Assembly (NCBI GenBank): GCA_950295325.1 | Contig: OX485807.1 | Span: 24,399,666-24,463,665 of the forward strand | Direction of reading: 5' to 3' | DNA: 64,000 nt | DNA from: Polytrichum commune | Lineage: Eukaryota; Streptophyta; Polytrichopsida; Polytrichales; Polytrichaceae | Part shown: positions 24,891-35,188 of the stretch, one piece after another | Numbering within the stretch: the first letter of the stretch is position 1 | Layout: every line of letters starts with the position of its first letter | The notes under the pieces: generated by a model | What the model was told of the DNA's origin: nothing | Database searches by the model: none | What the model saw: the letters and a program-made list of their open reading frames with translations, nothing else | Made by a program: the position numbers and the translations under genes

Positions 24891-25231
24891 TGCTCGTGAT
24901 GATTCCCCCGCTTCCATGCTTCGCGTTGTTCTACGGGTGAGGTATGGACGACTACCAGGACACAATGGAACGGCATTACGTGGTCTAGGCCCACCATTTA
25001 GCCATCTCAATACCGCATCATCCGCAACTCTATGCAAGAGTGCATCAATTGCAGCCTGTTCTTGTGGTACCCCACCTCTAACTGCAATTCAAATCTCGGA
25101 TCCCGTTCCGTAGGCATGTCATCTGCATCTTCTTCCAAATTATGCTCCGATACTGATTCGAGACCTGCGCATTGTACCAAGGAGGATGAATGCCTCTCTT
25201 TAATTGTCTGCTGGTTGTATCCCAATGTCAT
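24890..25231 (-). pseudogene. possible C-terminal continuation of the coiled-coil gene
   Basis: Two overlapping minus-strand frames look coding. The first (25231-25007) has an acidic EEDADDMPTERDP stretch. The second (about 25075-24893) runs EQAAIDALLHRVADDAVLRWL and ends in an arginine-rich tail. They would need at least two frame changes to join to the upstream gene, by mutation or by splicing. No family is recognised. Confidence 0.35.
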
Positions 25232-26700
25232 TTAAGAGTTTGGTACAAAAATATTTTCAAATCATGATCGGGGGGCTTGTTGGGATACCTGCGGAATGGA
25301 TATTCAAGAACTTGGGTCACATCCCAATGGTGATCTGGGTCGGTCATTTGACGCCCATCGATGCTCCCGTTTGGCAATGTCCACTCATTAGTTATATCCC
25401 ACTTACTAGGGTACATATACTCATCTTTTGGCCATGACGTGAGCATCACGTTCCGCATTCTCTGATTGCGGTTCCATTCTTTCTAGATGCTCTCAAACTC
25501 AGCTTCAAATTGACGAGCCTTGACCATAGCAAGCAATGTGCTTGTCCTCATATTCTTGCGCTCCACAATCGCATCCAATAGGAATTTCTTCAACCTTGCA
25601 TTCTGCTCCTCCAGTCCGCCAATCTTGGCTTCGTGATCAACAACCACTTCATTGACCACTTGAAGTTGTTGTTGCATGTCCACCACCTCCTTTTGCAAAG
25701 CCTCTATCTTTCCTCGCATTACTTCATTCCTCATACATACTTCCAGAGCTTGTGACTTTGCAAGCTTGGCTTCCTGTACAGCTGTGTCCCTCTCTGCTTT
25801 CAAAGACTAAAGGTTAATTGGTGTACTATTTGAACTGCCAGCCTCCCCCATCGTAAGTGTTGCAACTTTATTTTCCAACTCGAAAACCCTTCCTTTATAT
25901 TCACGAATTTCCGCGGCATGTTGCTTACGCAATTCTTCCATTGTGTTCTCCATCGGGTCCGCTCCAAGTTCACCAAGGTTTACCTCGTCTAGGACCTCGT
26001 TAAGCACATCGTTGATCAGGTTGTTGACCTCGACATTTGCCTCCATGCCCTCATCCATATGCTCAAACGCCTTCTCGATGGCCATCTCCATGTCATTGGC
26101 TGGTCGTTTACGATTACGTGGCTTTTTTGGTTCCCGACCCTCTGGAATTGGGGCCCCAGGCTCATCCACTAGTCTAGGATTCCTTCTAAACCACTCCGGA
26201 ACTGGAGTGTATGGAATATCTGGTACTGTGTATTTAGTGAATGCAATTCCAATACCCCCAAATTTCTGACCATGCAGAGCAGCCAAACTTGACCAATCCA
26301 CCCTAACTCGCAACACGTGCTCCGCATACATCATACACGCCACCGACTTTGGAATTGCACTTTTGGGCCATCTATCCAAATTGGAGATACTTCTAAGTAT
26401 CGTTAGGAATCTCCATTTTGCATCCACGTCATCAAACTGCATATAACTTGCACTAATGGCCTTGCAATGTCGCTCGTGACAAGGTCTTGGCCACAACTGA
26501 TCAAAGTGAGGGAAACCCACGTACTGCATTGCAGTCTTCGCTGACCACGGTTGTGGTACATTCTCCCAACCTGCCCTAGCTTTTCGGGTGTTGTCATCAT
26601 AAACATCCCACTCCAACCCAGCGGCCTTGCGTACATGTGATCTGTGACAACCTGATCCTCCACTTGCCATGTCTGGAAATCCTTCACTTGCCGTATCCAC
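25228..26700 (-). pseudogene. hAT cargo gene 1: coiled-coil protein of unknown family, two amber stops
   Basis: One minus-strand frame of 491 codons starts at ATG 26700 and is interrupted only by TAG at 25807-25809 and 25483-25485. Both look like CAG (Gln) changed to TAG. The first 160 residues are globular and tryptophan-rich (GWENVPQPW, VGFPHFDQLWPRP). A basic KKPRNRKR cluster near residue 200 could be a nuclear signal. Residues about 205-290 and the segment between the two stops are predicted heptad-rich coiled coil. The segment after the second stop is again Trp/Pro-rich. I do not recognise the family. It lies convergent to the transposase inside the same hAT element, with a C-rich array upstream. 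A role as an accessory or DNA-binding partner of the transposase is only a guess. Confidence 0.6.
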
Positions 26701-27064
26701 CCAAATTGTAGTTTCTAATTCTAATCTAGAACTCTAATTTTTAAATTACTAATTGCACTTCATAATAGTGGTACAAAACATCCAAGCATACACTTCAAAA
26801 TAGTGTTGCTGTGGAATTAGTTCAAAAATGTCGTTAAAAATTAAACTACAAAAATTCAGCACACCCTTCGAGCACCCCGCTACTAGCGCTCACGCAGAGG
26901 CCAGTTGACTAGGCGCGTCACAAGGAATATGCCAAAAAGGCAATATGCCACGTCACAAGGGAACGGGTCCACGTGGATCACACCCACAAACAGGTTAGTA
27001 AAAAAAGTATAAAAGGATCCCAGAAAATGGATCCTTAACTCCTCCGAGCACCTCGCTACCCCGC
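26701..27064. other. upstream region of hAT cargo gene 1
   Basis: Presumed 5' UTR and promoter of the minus-strand gene. A TATAAAAG at 27008-27015 is on the plus strand and points away from that gene. Confidence 0.35.
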
Positions 27065-27440
27065 ACTCTGTAGTAGAGGAGGGTCGTCTGGTCGTCCGCA
27101 CCCGTTCCCTCCCGTCCGCGCCCGGTCCCCCCCCAGTCCGCACCTGTTCCCGACCCCGTCCGCACCCGTTCCCGCCCCCGTCCGCACCCGTTCCCTTATG
27201 TCCGCCGCCACGTTTCCTACGTCCTCACCCGTTCCCTTACGTCCGCCCCCTCGTTCCCTACGTCCGCCCCATGTTCCACTCCATCCGCTCCCGCGTTCCC
27301 CCGTCCGCTCCCCTCCGTACGCTCCCATGTTCCCCTCCGTCCGCCCTATTTCCCTTACGTCCGCTCCAATATTCCCATAAGTCCGCTCCATGTTCCCCTA
27401 CGTCCGCTTTAGAGTTCCCATCCGTCCGCTCCCGCGTTCC
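27065..27440. repeat. C-rich CCGTCCGC array 2
   Basis: Degenerate repeats of GTCCGC-CCC-GTTCCC, about 375 bp, lying upstream (on the minus strand) of cargo gene 1. Same family as arrays 1, 3 and 4. Confidence 0.88.
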
Positions 27441-27450
27441 CCTTGAATCT

Positions 27451-27598
27451 GCACTTTTTATTTTTTTTTGGAAGTTTGGACATAGTCTCGGTTTTTTGGC
27501 TCTCAAAACTTCATATGAAGTCCAAAAAATGAGTTCTTGGTATCCATGGATAGGTAATGAAGTCCTCTACATGAATATGCAATAATATTTCTACTGCA
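27451..27598 (+). repeat. internal 150-165-bp repeat, copy 1
   Basis: Starts with a T-run and GGAAGTTTGGACATAG and contains TTGGTATCCATGGATAGG and ATGAATATGCAATA. It is more than 90% like the copies at 31753 and 36249, and all are in direct orientation. Confidence 0.9.
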
Positions 27599-28001
27599 GA
27601 TTCCCGCGTCCCCCCATCTAACTTAGGCCCTTTGCAAATAATATATGTGACATTAAATATCATAACCAGTGTACTTATCCACACAAAACTAATGAAGGAT
27701 CCCTCAAGCAACAAAGTAACCAATGTAGTATGATGACCAACAAATTATCACCCCTATGGAGATTTTTTATCTATACAACAATTTGTCGTAAGGACAAATA
27801 CACTAAAATACACATATTTTCTATTCTATATATAATATTAAAATTTCAAAATTTGTAAGACAACGATGAACATGCATAGAAGTATGCAATAATAAGCGGT
27901 TGCAATATCATAGAAGTGGTACAACATATTGTACAAGTAATAACTTTATTATTGTGACGACGGTACAAACCATGCACGATTTAATATTCCACTTCATTCC
28001 G
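27599..28001. other. AT-rich spacer inside the hAT element
   Basis: Probable 3' region of the next minus-strand gene. No gene or motif is recognised. Confidence 0.4.
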
Positions 28002-28556
28002 TCATGGCAACCTCGTAGATGCTTGTGGCTTCCGTCGAGGGTCCATTTTTGGAAGAGGATTCCGTCGAAGTAAATCAACATAGCTAATCGTTCGGTCTTT
28101 CATCCGTTCCTTCAATGGTAGCCGATGAGGCGATAATCCTCTCCTCTTCCTACGAAAAGACAAAGTCCTTGAAGATTCTTTCACTACCTTGACATCTTCA
28201 ATGTCGATTGAATTGTCATCCACATGCCCGGGCTTCACCCAAATATCCACGCTCAAATCAACCACATCATTTGGATCTCCTCCCACGCTTTTTGTTAGGT
28301 CCTTCTCCACTGCATTGATCTCGAATTTCGCCGCATATCGTCGTTGGTCCTCCTCCACCCTCAACTTCCATGCTTGTGTAGATTGTGAGAAGGGGGTCAT
28401 AACATAGTCATCACGAAATCGATCTCTACCACTTCTCTCATCTCTTTCACGCTCGGATGATGGATTGAATGGAATATCGGGTTCACCTAAATTTACTATC
28501 TCCTCATCACATCCTAGACCCTCAAACATGTCTCTCTTCTTTCCCATCCTATCCAT
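28002..28556 (-). CDS. hAT cargo gene 2: intact 184-residue charged protein
   Basis: An uninterrupted minus-strand frame starting at ATG 28556, the only cargo gene without a break. The protein is hydrophilic. There is an acidic N-terminal part (EEIVNLGEPDIPFNP), an Arg/Asp/Glu-rich stretch at about residues 34-50, a Val/Asp-rich middle (NDVVDLSVDIWVKPG), and a very basic C-terminal third (SFRRKRRGLSPHR, KERMKDR, DPRRKP) that could bind nucleic acid or act as a nuclear signal. No membrane segment or known domain is recognised. Because it is intact next to decayed neighbours it may be younger, under selection, or simply short enough to have escaped damage. Confidence 0.6.
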   Translation of the reverse strand: MDRMGKKRDMFEGLGCDEEIVNLGEPDIPFNPSSERERDERSGRDRFRDDYVMTPFSQSTQAWKLRVEEDQRRYAAKFEINAVEKDLTKSVGGDPNDVVDLSVDIWVKPGHVDDNSIDIEDVKVVKESSRTLSFRRKRRGLSPHRLPLKERMKDRTISYVDLLRRNPLPKMDPRRKPQASTRLP

Positions 28557-28597
28557 GATACTCTATTCTCGTTATATGTATGAGTCTAAATGCTCTA

Positions 28598-28605
28598 CTT
28601 ATATA
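28598..28605 (-). promoter_or_regulatory. TATA box of cargo gene 2
   Basis: TATATAAG on the minus strand, 42-49 bases before the ATG, which leaves a very short leader. It supports the chosen start codon. Confidence 0.55.
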
Positions 28606-28756
28606 CTGAGCTCAAAGGACTTTATGAAATTTAAAATATTTGATGTAATCCAAGATGTAGAGGATCCAATTCTCGTTGGTAAGATAAAGACAACACAATA
28701 GGAATAAAAAGAAAGTTGGTAAAGTCAAAAAGTTAGTTGCATTTTTTGAAAAAATC

Positions 28757-29351
28757 CCCCGACACCCGCATTGGAGACCTCTTTGATACCTCTTTGAAGC
28801 TTCTATATTTGATGGGTTTTCTTTTCATTCAACAAATCACATGTTTATGCTTCAACCTTAGTGGTTCGTATGGTTTCACAACCCACACGCATTCGAATAT
28901 CATTTTAATTCAACAAAGTACATATTTGTGCTTCAACCTTTCTGGTTCAAATGGTTTCACAACGCATTTCAGGCATCCGAATGCCATTTTCATTCAACAA
29001 ATCACATATTTGTACTTCAACCTTAGTGGTTCGTATGGTTTCACAACCCACATGCATTCGAATGTCATTTTAATTCAACAAATTACATATTTGTGCTTCA
29101 ACCTTTCTTGTTCATATGGTTTCACAACGCATTTCAGGCATCCGAATGTCATTTTCATTCAACAAATCATATATTTGTGCTTCAATCTTAGTGGTTCGTA
29201 TGGTTTCACAACCCACACGCATTCGAATGTCATTTTAATTCAACATAGTACATATTTGTGCTTCAACCTTTCTGGTTCATATGGTTTCACAACGCATATC
29301 AGGCATCCGAATGCCATCTTCATTCAACAATTCACATATTTGAGCTTCAAC
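28757..29351. repeat. dimeric 78-bp satellite in the hAT element
   Basis: Alternating A and B units of about 78 bp form a dimer of about 157 bp. Both contain CATTCAACAAATCACATATTTG-like and CTTCAACCTT-GTGGTTC-TATGGTTTCACAAC words; B units add TTCAGGCATCC. Some 3.5 dimers are visible. Unit lengths are multiples of three, so a 214-codon plus-strand frame (28737-29381) passes through. Its repeat, FNLSGSYGFTTH, is probably a by-product. The array resumes at 30083-30165 beyond an insertion. Confidence 0.85.
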
Positions 29352-30082
29352 CTTAGTGGCTCGGGGGGTGCACTGTACTAAACATGTACGAGTATACGTG
29401 AATGCACAGGAGGGGTATTGATTTGGACCTTGCCGTATTACGTATACATATGGCATACATGTTATAATTTATAGTTACGTACATATATGGAAGGCCTTTA
29501 AAAATTATACAATAATTGTACTTGTATGGTATTGTTACTATACTACATATCATAAGTTTTCATATTGGATGCGGAGGAAGTTTTGTAATCGTTGGGTGGA
29601 GTATAGGGATCCAATTGACTTGATGGACCGTCCATCAAACGTGGACATTGGTTTATATTGGTATCAAAAAGGGGCTAACAACAAGTGGACATGTGATCTT
29701 ACTGATCATTTGATGGTAGACTTAGAGACAATAATTGCATTGGCTATAATGACATATATTGGTGAATCAAATGTTTATGAGTTACATCCGGGAGATGAAA
29801 AAGTTTTCAACGACTTTGCTGATGAAAGCTAGGATATTTTGTTATACATATTATAGGGGTTGATTATTGTTCAAAATTATATTTGTATACTTATGTTGAT
29901 GACTATATATGAATGGATGTTTTTTGTGTATACATATTGTCACTTGTATATTTATTATTGCAATTGTATGTGTATTACTTCATTTCACAAAAAATAACTT
30001 GTATATAGGGGGTTTTTAGAATATGCAGTGAACGCACGTGATTCTAGGTTTTAATGAAAGGTGCACCCCCCGAGCTTAGTGG
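29352..30082 (+). mobile_element. 715-bp insertion with 14-bp TIRs and 8-bp TSD
   Basis: The element (29360-30074) begins CTCGGGGGGTGCAC and ends with its exact inverse, and is flanked by CTTAGTGG at 29352-29359 and 30075-30082. It interrupts the 78-bp satellite. An 8-bp duplication fits hAT-type insertion, though the termini differ from those of the large hAT element. Diverged relatives stand just downstream (right end 30410-30483, left part from 30631). Confidence 0.88.
29569..29832 (+). CDS. small frame inside the 715-bp element
   Basis: 87 codons, starting MRRKFCNRWVEYRDP and containing LMVDLETIIALAIMTYIG, probably a short helix. No known domain is recognised and no transposase motif is present. 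A diverged, broken copy of the same stretch occurs at about 30880-30980, so the sequence belongs to the element family. It may be a remnant of the parent element or a captured fragment. Confidence 0.35.
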   Translation: MRRKFCNRWVEYRDPIDLMDRPSNVDIGLYWYQKGANNKWTCDLTDHLMVDLETIIALAIMTYIGESNVYELHPGDEKVFNDFADES

Positions 30083-30169
30083 TTCGTATGGTTTCACAAC
30101 CCACACGCATCCCCTTGCCCTTTCATTCAACAATTCACATATTTGTGCTTCAACCTTCGTGGTTCATAA

Positions 30170-30200
30170 ACCCTAAATCCTAAACCCTAAACCCTACGTC
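30170..30200. repeat. short telomere-like CCCTAAA stretch
   Basis: Three to four CCTAAA/CCCTAAA units, the plant telomere type, directly after the satellite remnant. Confidence 0.7.
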
Positions 30201-30409
30201 ATTCCAAATTGCTATCACATACGTGCTATTATTTTGTTCTCACACTCATGTAGAAGTGTTTCCATACATGGTTTGAAGGTTTAGGTTTCCAGCTTTCCAA
30301 CGAACCCACCCGCTTTTTTTTACGATGCCTACAGCGAAAGTTAAACATTCGCAAATCGCGAGGACTACTTCAAGTTGGCACAATCTCTACTTAGACATAT
30401 AACTTATGG

Positions 30410-31000
30410 TATACATTGGGGTTTTTAGAAGGGGTCATGAACGCACGTGATTCTCAAACATAATGTAGAGTGCATCCCCCGAGTTCCCATAGGCTTTATA
30501 AAGATATCTTACCAACACCTTACACAAATTATAACATTCTAGAAAAGCACATTAATCTGGTCCACATTGATATTAAACTAGGGAATTGGTGTGGGCTTAA
30601 ATTTAATGTGGCCCACATTAGTGATCATTTAGGAGGGGTGCACTATACTAATTCCGTATGAATATATGTGAGTGCACAAAAGAGGTATTGATTTGAACTT
30701 TGTTGTATTATGTATACATATTCTTTACAAAATTATAAGTTGTAGTTATGTAAATATATAGAATAATTTAAAAAAATATACAGCATCTCTACTAACTTGT
30801 ATGGTAGTGTCACTAGATTTTATAGAATAAGGTTTATTTTATTTTAGTATTGGCTTAAACTGGTACATAAAAAGAACCAACCACAAGTGAACATACGATC
30901 TTACATATCATTTGATGGTAGACTTCAAAACAATAATTGCATTAGCTTTTATGACATGTATTACAAATCAGATTATGGGAGGATTGAATGGAAACATATG
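30410..31000 (+). mobile_element. diverged relatives of the 715-bp element
   Basis: 30410-30483 matches the right end (GAACGCACGTGATTCT ... CCCCCGAG). From 30631 the sequence matches the left half of the complete copy (GGGGTGCAC, then GAGGTATTGATTTG), up to about 30970. Neither has both ends or a duplication. Confidence 0.65.
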
Positions 31001-31229
31001 CTTAGGGACTTGGAAAAAGGGTCGGACGTGGCCTACCATGACATTCTTAACAAATTTGATTTTATTTGGGGGGTCAAAGGTCTTATTGTGACCCGTAGCA
31101 ACTTAGTCCCTACTTGGAAGGATAGGCCTCAAATGAGCATTATTTATAGATTTCCACTTAGGCTACGCTGTTTCGGCTGGGTTGGTTGTATTTTCAATTT
31201 GTGCCAAAAAAAAGAATAAGACATGTATT

Positions 31230-31743
31230 GCAAATCTAAGGGCCGGTTCACAATATGGCCAAACTTTGAGAGGTTCAACATTTGGACCAATGAAAATGTT
31301 GAAATGCCCAAAGTCCGTCCTCTCGGCCTTCACACTAGAGGCCGAAGTCCAAAGGACGTCGTCTCCAAAAGAGCCTAGGTGGCAACACTTTTAGGAAGTT
31401 ATGGCGCCAAGAGTTCGGCCTCTCGAGCAAAGTTTGGGTATAGCAAAATGCTCAACCCAAACTTCCGTCGAGAGGCCGAACTTTTTTTTCATCAAAATAA
31501 TCAATCATTGACAAGATCTTGGCCGTTAGATTGGAGGGGTTATTTTGAGCAAGGAATAAAGTGGCATGCTCCTTTGAGTTTGGACTTTGCGCTTGGCCTT
31601 TGGAGGCTTCACACTATGCCCAACTAAGGCTACCCTTACTATATTTTATTGGTTATTTTCAGTTCATTTCTTTGGACTCTCAACAAAGTTGGGCCACTCA
31701 ATCGCACGGCCTCTCAACTTGGACGGCCATAGTGTGAACTCGG
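31230..31743. mobile_element. putative MITE with GGCC-GGTTCACA termini
   Basis: The left GGCCGGTTCACAATATGGCC and the right GGCCATAGTGTGAACTCGGTC are imperfect inverted repeats. Inside, GGCCTCTCGGCC-like words recur in both orientations. No clean duplication was identified, so the exact ends are uncertain. Confidence 0.5.
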
Positions 31744-31752
31744 TCATTTACA

Positions 31753-31914
31753 CTTTTTTTTTTAAAGTTTAGACATAGTATCCGTTTTTTGGCTCTAAAA
31801 AATTCATATGAAGTCCAAAAAATGAGTTCTTGGTATCCATGGATAGGTAATGAAGTCCTCTACATGAATATGCAATAATATTTCTACTGCCAGAAAATAT
31901 ATGGCCGCAATTCC
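31753..31914 (+). repeat. internal 165-bp repeat, copy 2
   Basis: Direct repeat of 27451-27598 and 36249-36413. Together with copy 3 it extends further, through CCAGAAAATATATGGCCGCAATT, and is then followed by a C-rich array. Confidence 0.9.
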
Positions 31915-32345
31915 ACGTTGTTCCCCTGCCCCCTTCAACCCCGTTCCCTCCCGTCCGCCTCACGTTCCCCACCCATCCGCCCCACGTTCCCCTCCGTGCG
32001 TTCACGTTCCCTCTCGTCCGCTCACCGTTCCCTTCCGTCCGCCCGCGTTCCCTCTCGTCTGCTCCCCGTTCCCTTCCGTCCGCCCTCGTTCCCTACCGCG
32101 TTCTCCTCCCGTCCGCCCCACGTTCCCTACCGTCCGCCCCATGTTCCCTCCCGTTCCCTCCCGTCCGCGCTCCGTTCCCTTCCGTCCGCGCTCCGTTCCC
32201 TTCCGTCCGCCCGCGTTCCCTCCCGAGTTCCCCTACGTCCGCCCACTCGTTCCCTCAGTCCGCCCCCTCGTTCCCTCCGTCCGCCCACTCGTTCCCTCAG
32301 TCCGCCCCCTCGTTCCCTCCGTCCGCCCCCGCGTTCCCACGTTCC
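31915..32345. repeat. C-rich CCGTCCGC array 3 (upstream of kinase)
   Basis: About 430 bp of degenerate CGTTCCCTCCCGTCCGCC repeats ending 70 bases before a TATA box. At 32220-32330 a longer unit (CCACTCGTTCCCTCAGTCCG) is duplicated. Confidence 0.9.
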
Positions 32346-32414
32346 CCACATGTCCTTTTTGTGCCCCATGTCAAATCCGACCGGGATCCCATAATGATTG
32401 TGCACCCCTTTGCC

Positions 32415-32422
32415 TATATAAA
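32415..32422 (+). promoter_or_regulatory. TATA box of the kinase gene
   Basis: TATATAAA between the C-rich array and the ATG at 32628, predicting a start of transcription around 32447. Confidence 0.65.
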
Positions 32423-34205
32423 GCCGTGGGGCTTTAGTTCCCCTCATTTTCCTCTCCTCCCACCACAAAGGGACCCGAGACCTTATTGCCGTCCCAAGGA
32501 CAGCGGCACCGCGCGGGTCTCAGGGGGTTTGGGAGGGCAGGGCAAATTGTGGGGGAACCCTCGCAATTTTTTTTCCAGATTCACTTGCTGATTTCTACAT
32601 TCACTCACTCACGCGGTTTTTTTCACGATGGAGGGGGAGGACATTGCTCCTTACCAACACGAGGATACGAGGGTGCACCGTGCTTGGCTCCAAAGCACTC
32701 CATCTGCACATACTGGAGAGGGTACGGGAAGCGATGCCGAAAGTGGAAGTACTGCAGCACGTCCCCCACGTCCAGATCCTTTTCGGTTTGGCGAAGAGTT
32801 CTTTGTTGTTGGTCATTCAGGAGGCAACCAAACACGTGGAAGCCGTGGAACACGTGGGAGTCGGGGAAACAGTGGCCATAGAGGGAGAACAGGAAGGGGA
32901 CCAAGCTCAGGCAGTTCCACAGATATAAATGCAGCCACTCGTGGTGAGTCCGTGCCACCACGATCTCCGACACGGCAGACATCAAGACCGGAGAGCCCTG
33001 CACGTGATGTACCTCAGGGTTCGGAGCATGGTGAAAGATGGGGACAGAAACGCCCAGCAGTTTCGGAAGGGACGGAGGAGGGGTCCGCGGTATCAGGTTC
33101 GCAATCGAGGAAAAAGAAAAATAGAGGCAAACGCGACCCGCGGATCGATGAGGCTCGAAACCATTGTAGGGTCGTGCTGTTGGAGTGGTTTAGAAATAAC
33201 AGCATGGTTTATTTGGAAAAAAATACCTCAATGATGGTACAAAGGGTTTAGAGTTGGTGAGGAACGGTTTGATGCTTATTCTCACGGAAGCCACGGCTAG
33301 AGCGGAGTTTGAAGAAGCTAGGGGCATGAGCGATTGGGACACTTGGATTGAACAACAAGCCAGGGAAGCAATCTACAATCCAACAATGGCATATGATGCT
33401 CTGCATCCTGGCGAGGGAAATAGTAGTGGCAGGAAGTCCGAGCTGTACATGAAGCTAGAGAATTGGAAAAGAGGCGTAATAGCAGCAAAAGGAACATCCG
33501 CCCGCAACCTTCCCATTTTTATTGACAGGCAGATGGCAGACAACATTGCCACTCAGGGCCGGCAGGGTGTCATATGGTTGCCTAGGAATGCAGAGATCAA
33601 AGCCTTGGATAAGGAATTCTTCCAAGGGACCTTCGGAGTGGTGAGGAGAGTCACAATTCATGGAGCATCATTCATCCCTAGCTGGATAGAGTGGGCTGGG
33701 AAGACCATGAAGGCCACGAATAGTTTGGAGAACCGAAAGGAGCGTTCAGTTGAAGCATTGGCGTGTCCAGTAGATCATCCTGGGGTAATCAAGCTACAAT
33801 ACCTCAATATGAAAACATACGAATCCTATTCGATGTGGTGGAATAGAGGCTCCTTGAAGAACATGAGGATCTATGACTTCAGCGTTCCGGAAACCCACGA
33901 GCATACAATCCTTCAAATGCCTAGGCCAGACTTTGAAGCACGGAAACGGTTGGTAGTATATCGAAGGCATCGAGCTTATTTGGCATGGGCTCTAATGTGC
34001 ATTGTGGATGTAGTGCACAAGCATGACGTGTTGCACAATGACCTTAATCCCAACAATGTCATGCTGCATTTCCCACAAGATCGTGATAACACGGTTTACA
34101 TTGGTGTGTGTGATTGGGGCATGGCATCCTGGGGAGATGAAGACGCACCCTCCAACTATGGAAGAGATTCAGTGGATGAGATGAACAAGCACAAAGCAAA
34201 ATACA

Positions 34206-35188
34206 ACTGTTGTCGCGCACCTCTCCATGAGGAATGCCCGAAACACCATGGGCACAAGGGGGACCCCGGAGTGACACCCGGGACTTGTGGCGCCGTTGGT
34301 GAGAGGGCCCAAGTGATCCTAGTGTGGGTGAGGGCCCCGGGCGTTGGGAACGCCTCCCACCCACGAAGACTAGGAGGCACAAGGGTAAGGCCATGAGTTA
34401 TGCGTAGCTCATGGCGTGGTGATTCTAGAAAGCTCAAGAACACCTCAATCGGAGGTGTGAGCTAGGAGTTATGGCCATTTGAGTGGGGCGCTGTCCCGGG
34501 ACAGCGCCCTGGTACAGCAGTGCATGGGAGTGATTCCAGGGACTGCCAAGGTTCAAACAGGCATAACTTCCTCAATACTTGCCCGAATGGGGCAAGTGAG
34601 GAGTCCATCGGCATCTACGTGAAGCGTAGATGAAGATGGAGTGGTTGGTTGTTATGATCAGACATCATACAAGGAAGTTATGATGGTCTGAAGCTGCTGG
34701 GGGGTTCTAGGCCCAGCAGCTAAAGGAAAATGTCCACTTGGCCCCAACTCTTGGTAGAGAGACAAGAGGTTGGTTGACGGTGGGGTAGGGGCCCCGCGTG
34801 AAGTCCTAGAGGCTTATATGGGTGAGGTGGTGTGGCCTCACCCACCCGAGGCCGAACGGCACGGCCTCCATGGGCATTGGCCCAATGTGAGGCCATAGTT
34901 GCCTAGTATGCTTCGGGTTGTTGTAGTGTTGCTCTGGCAACGCGATGATCAACATGGGATTGGACTTCCATGGAGGGAAGTCCGCATCTAGGAATGGGTT
35001 ACCGATTAAGGGGTGAGTCCCGATAGTAAAGTAGGAGGGTTGGTTCCCTCTTATGAACTAAAAGGTCCGGGGTAGGAGGAGCTAACCATTAGCATGGCGG
35101 AATGCGAATGGTTAGCGCTCGTAACCTTTGCTAGAAATGAAAATTGGCAAGATTGTCAAGGGGGGCTAGCAAGGGTTGCGACAACTGT
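34206..35188 (+). mobile_element. family-B solo LTR (B1) in the kinase gene
   Basis: A 973-bp sequence, TGTCGCGCACC...GGGTTGCGACA (34211-35183), flanked by ACTGT at 34206-34210 and 35184-35188. It is nearly identical to 37322-38300 in opposite orientation. It has no internal region, so it is a solo LTR. Frames crossing it (such as the Gly/Pro-rich stretch around 34260-34320) are LTR artefacts, not kinase sequence. Confidence 0.95.
34486..34509. repeat. 24-bp perfect palindrome in B1
   Basis: GGGCGCTGTCCC followed by its exact complement. The same palindrome is kept in B2 at about 37998-38021. Confidence 0.9.

Noticed and set aside
28757-29351. CRISPR-like array
   Set aside because: Repeats are contiguous 78-bp satellite units without unique spacers, in plant nuclear DNA.
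28737-29381. A 214-codon protein gene
   Set aside because: The frame is kept open only by satellite units whose lengths are multiples of three.
34211-34443. Collagen-like Gly/Pro frame at the end of the kinase frame, and its inverse at 38092-38513
   Set aside because: It is sequence of the family-B LTR, present in both copies and bounded by target duplications; not part of the kinase.
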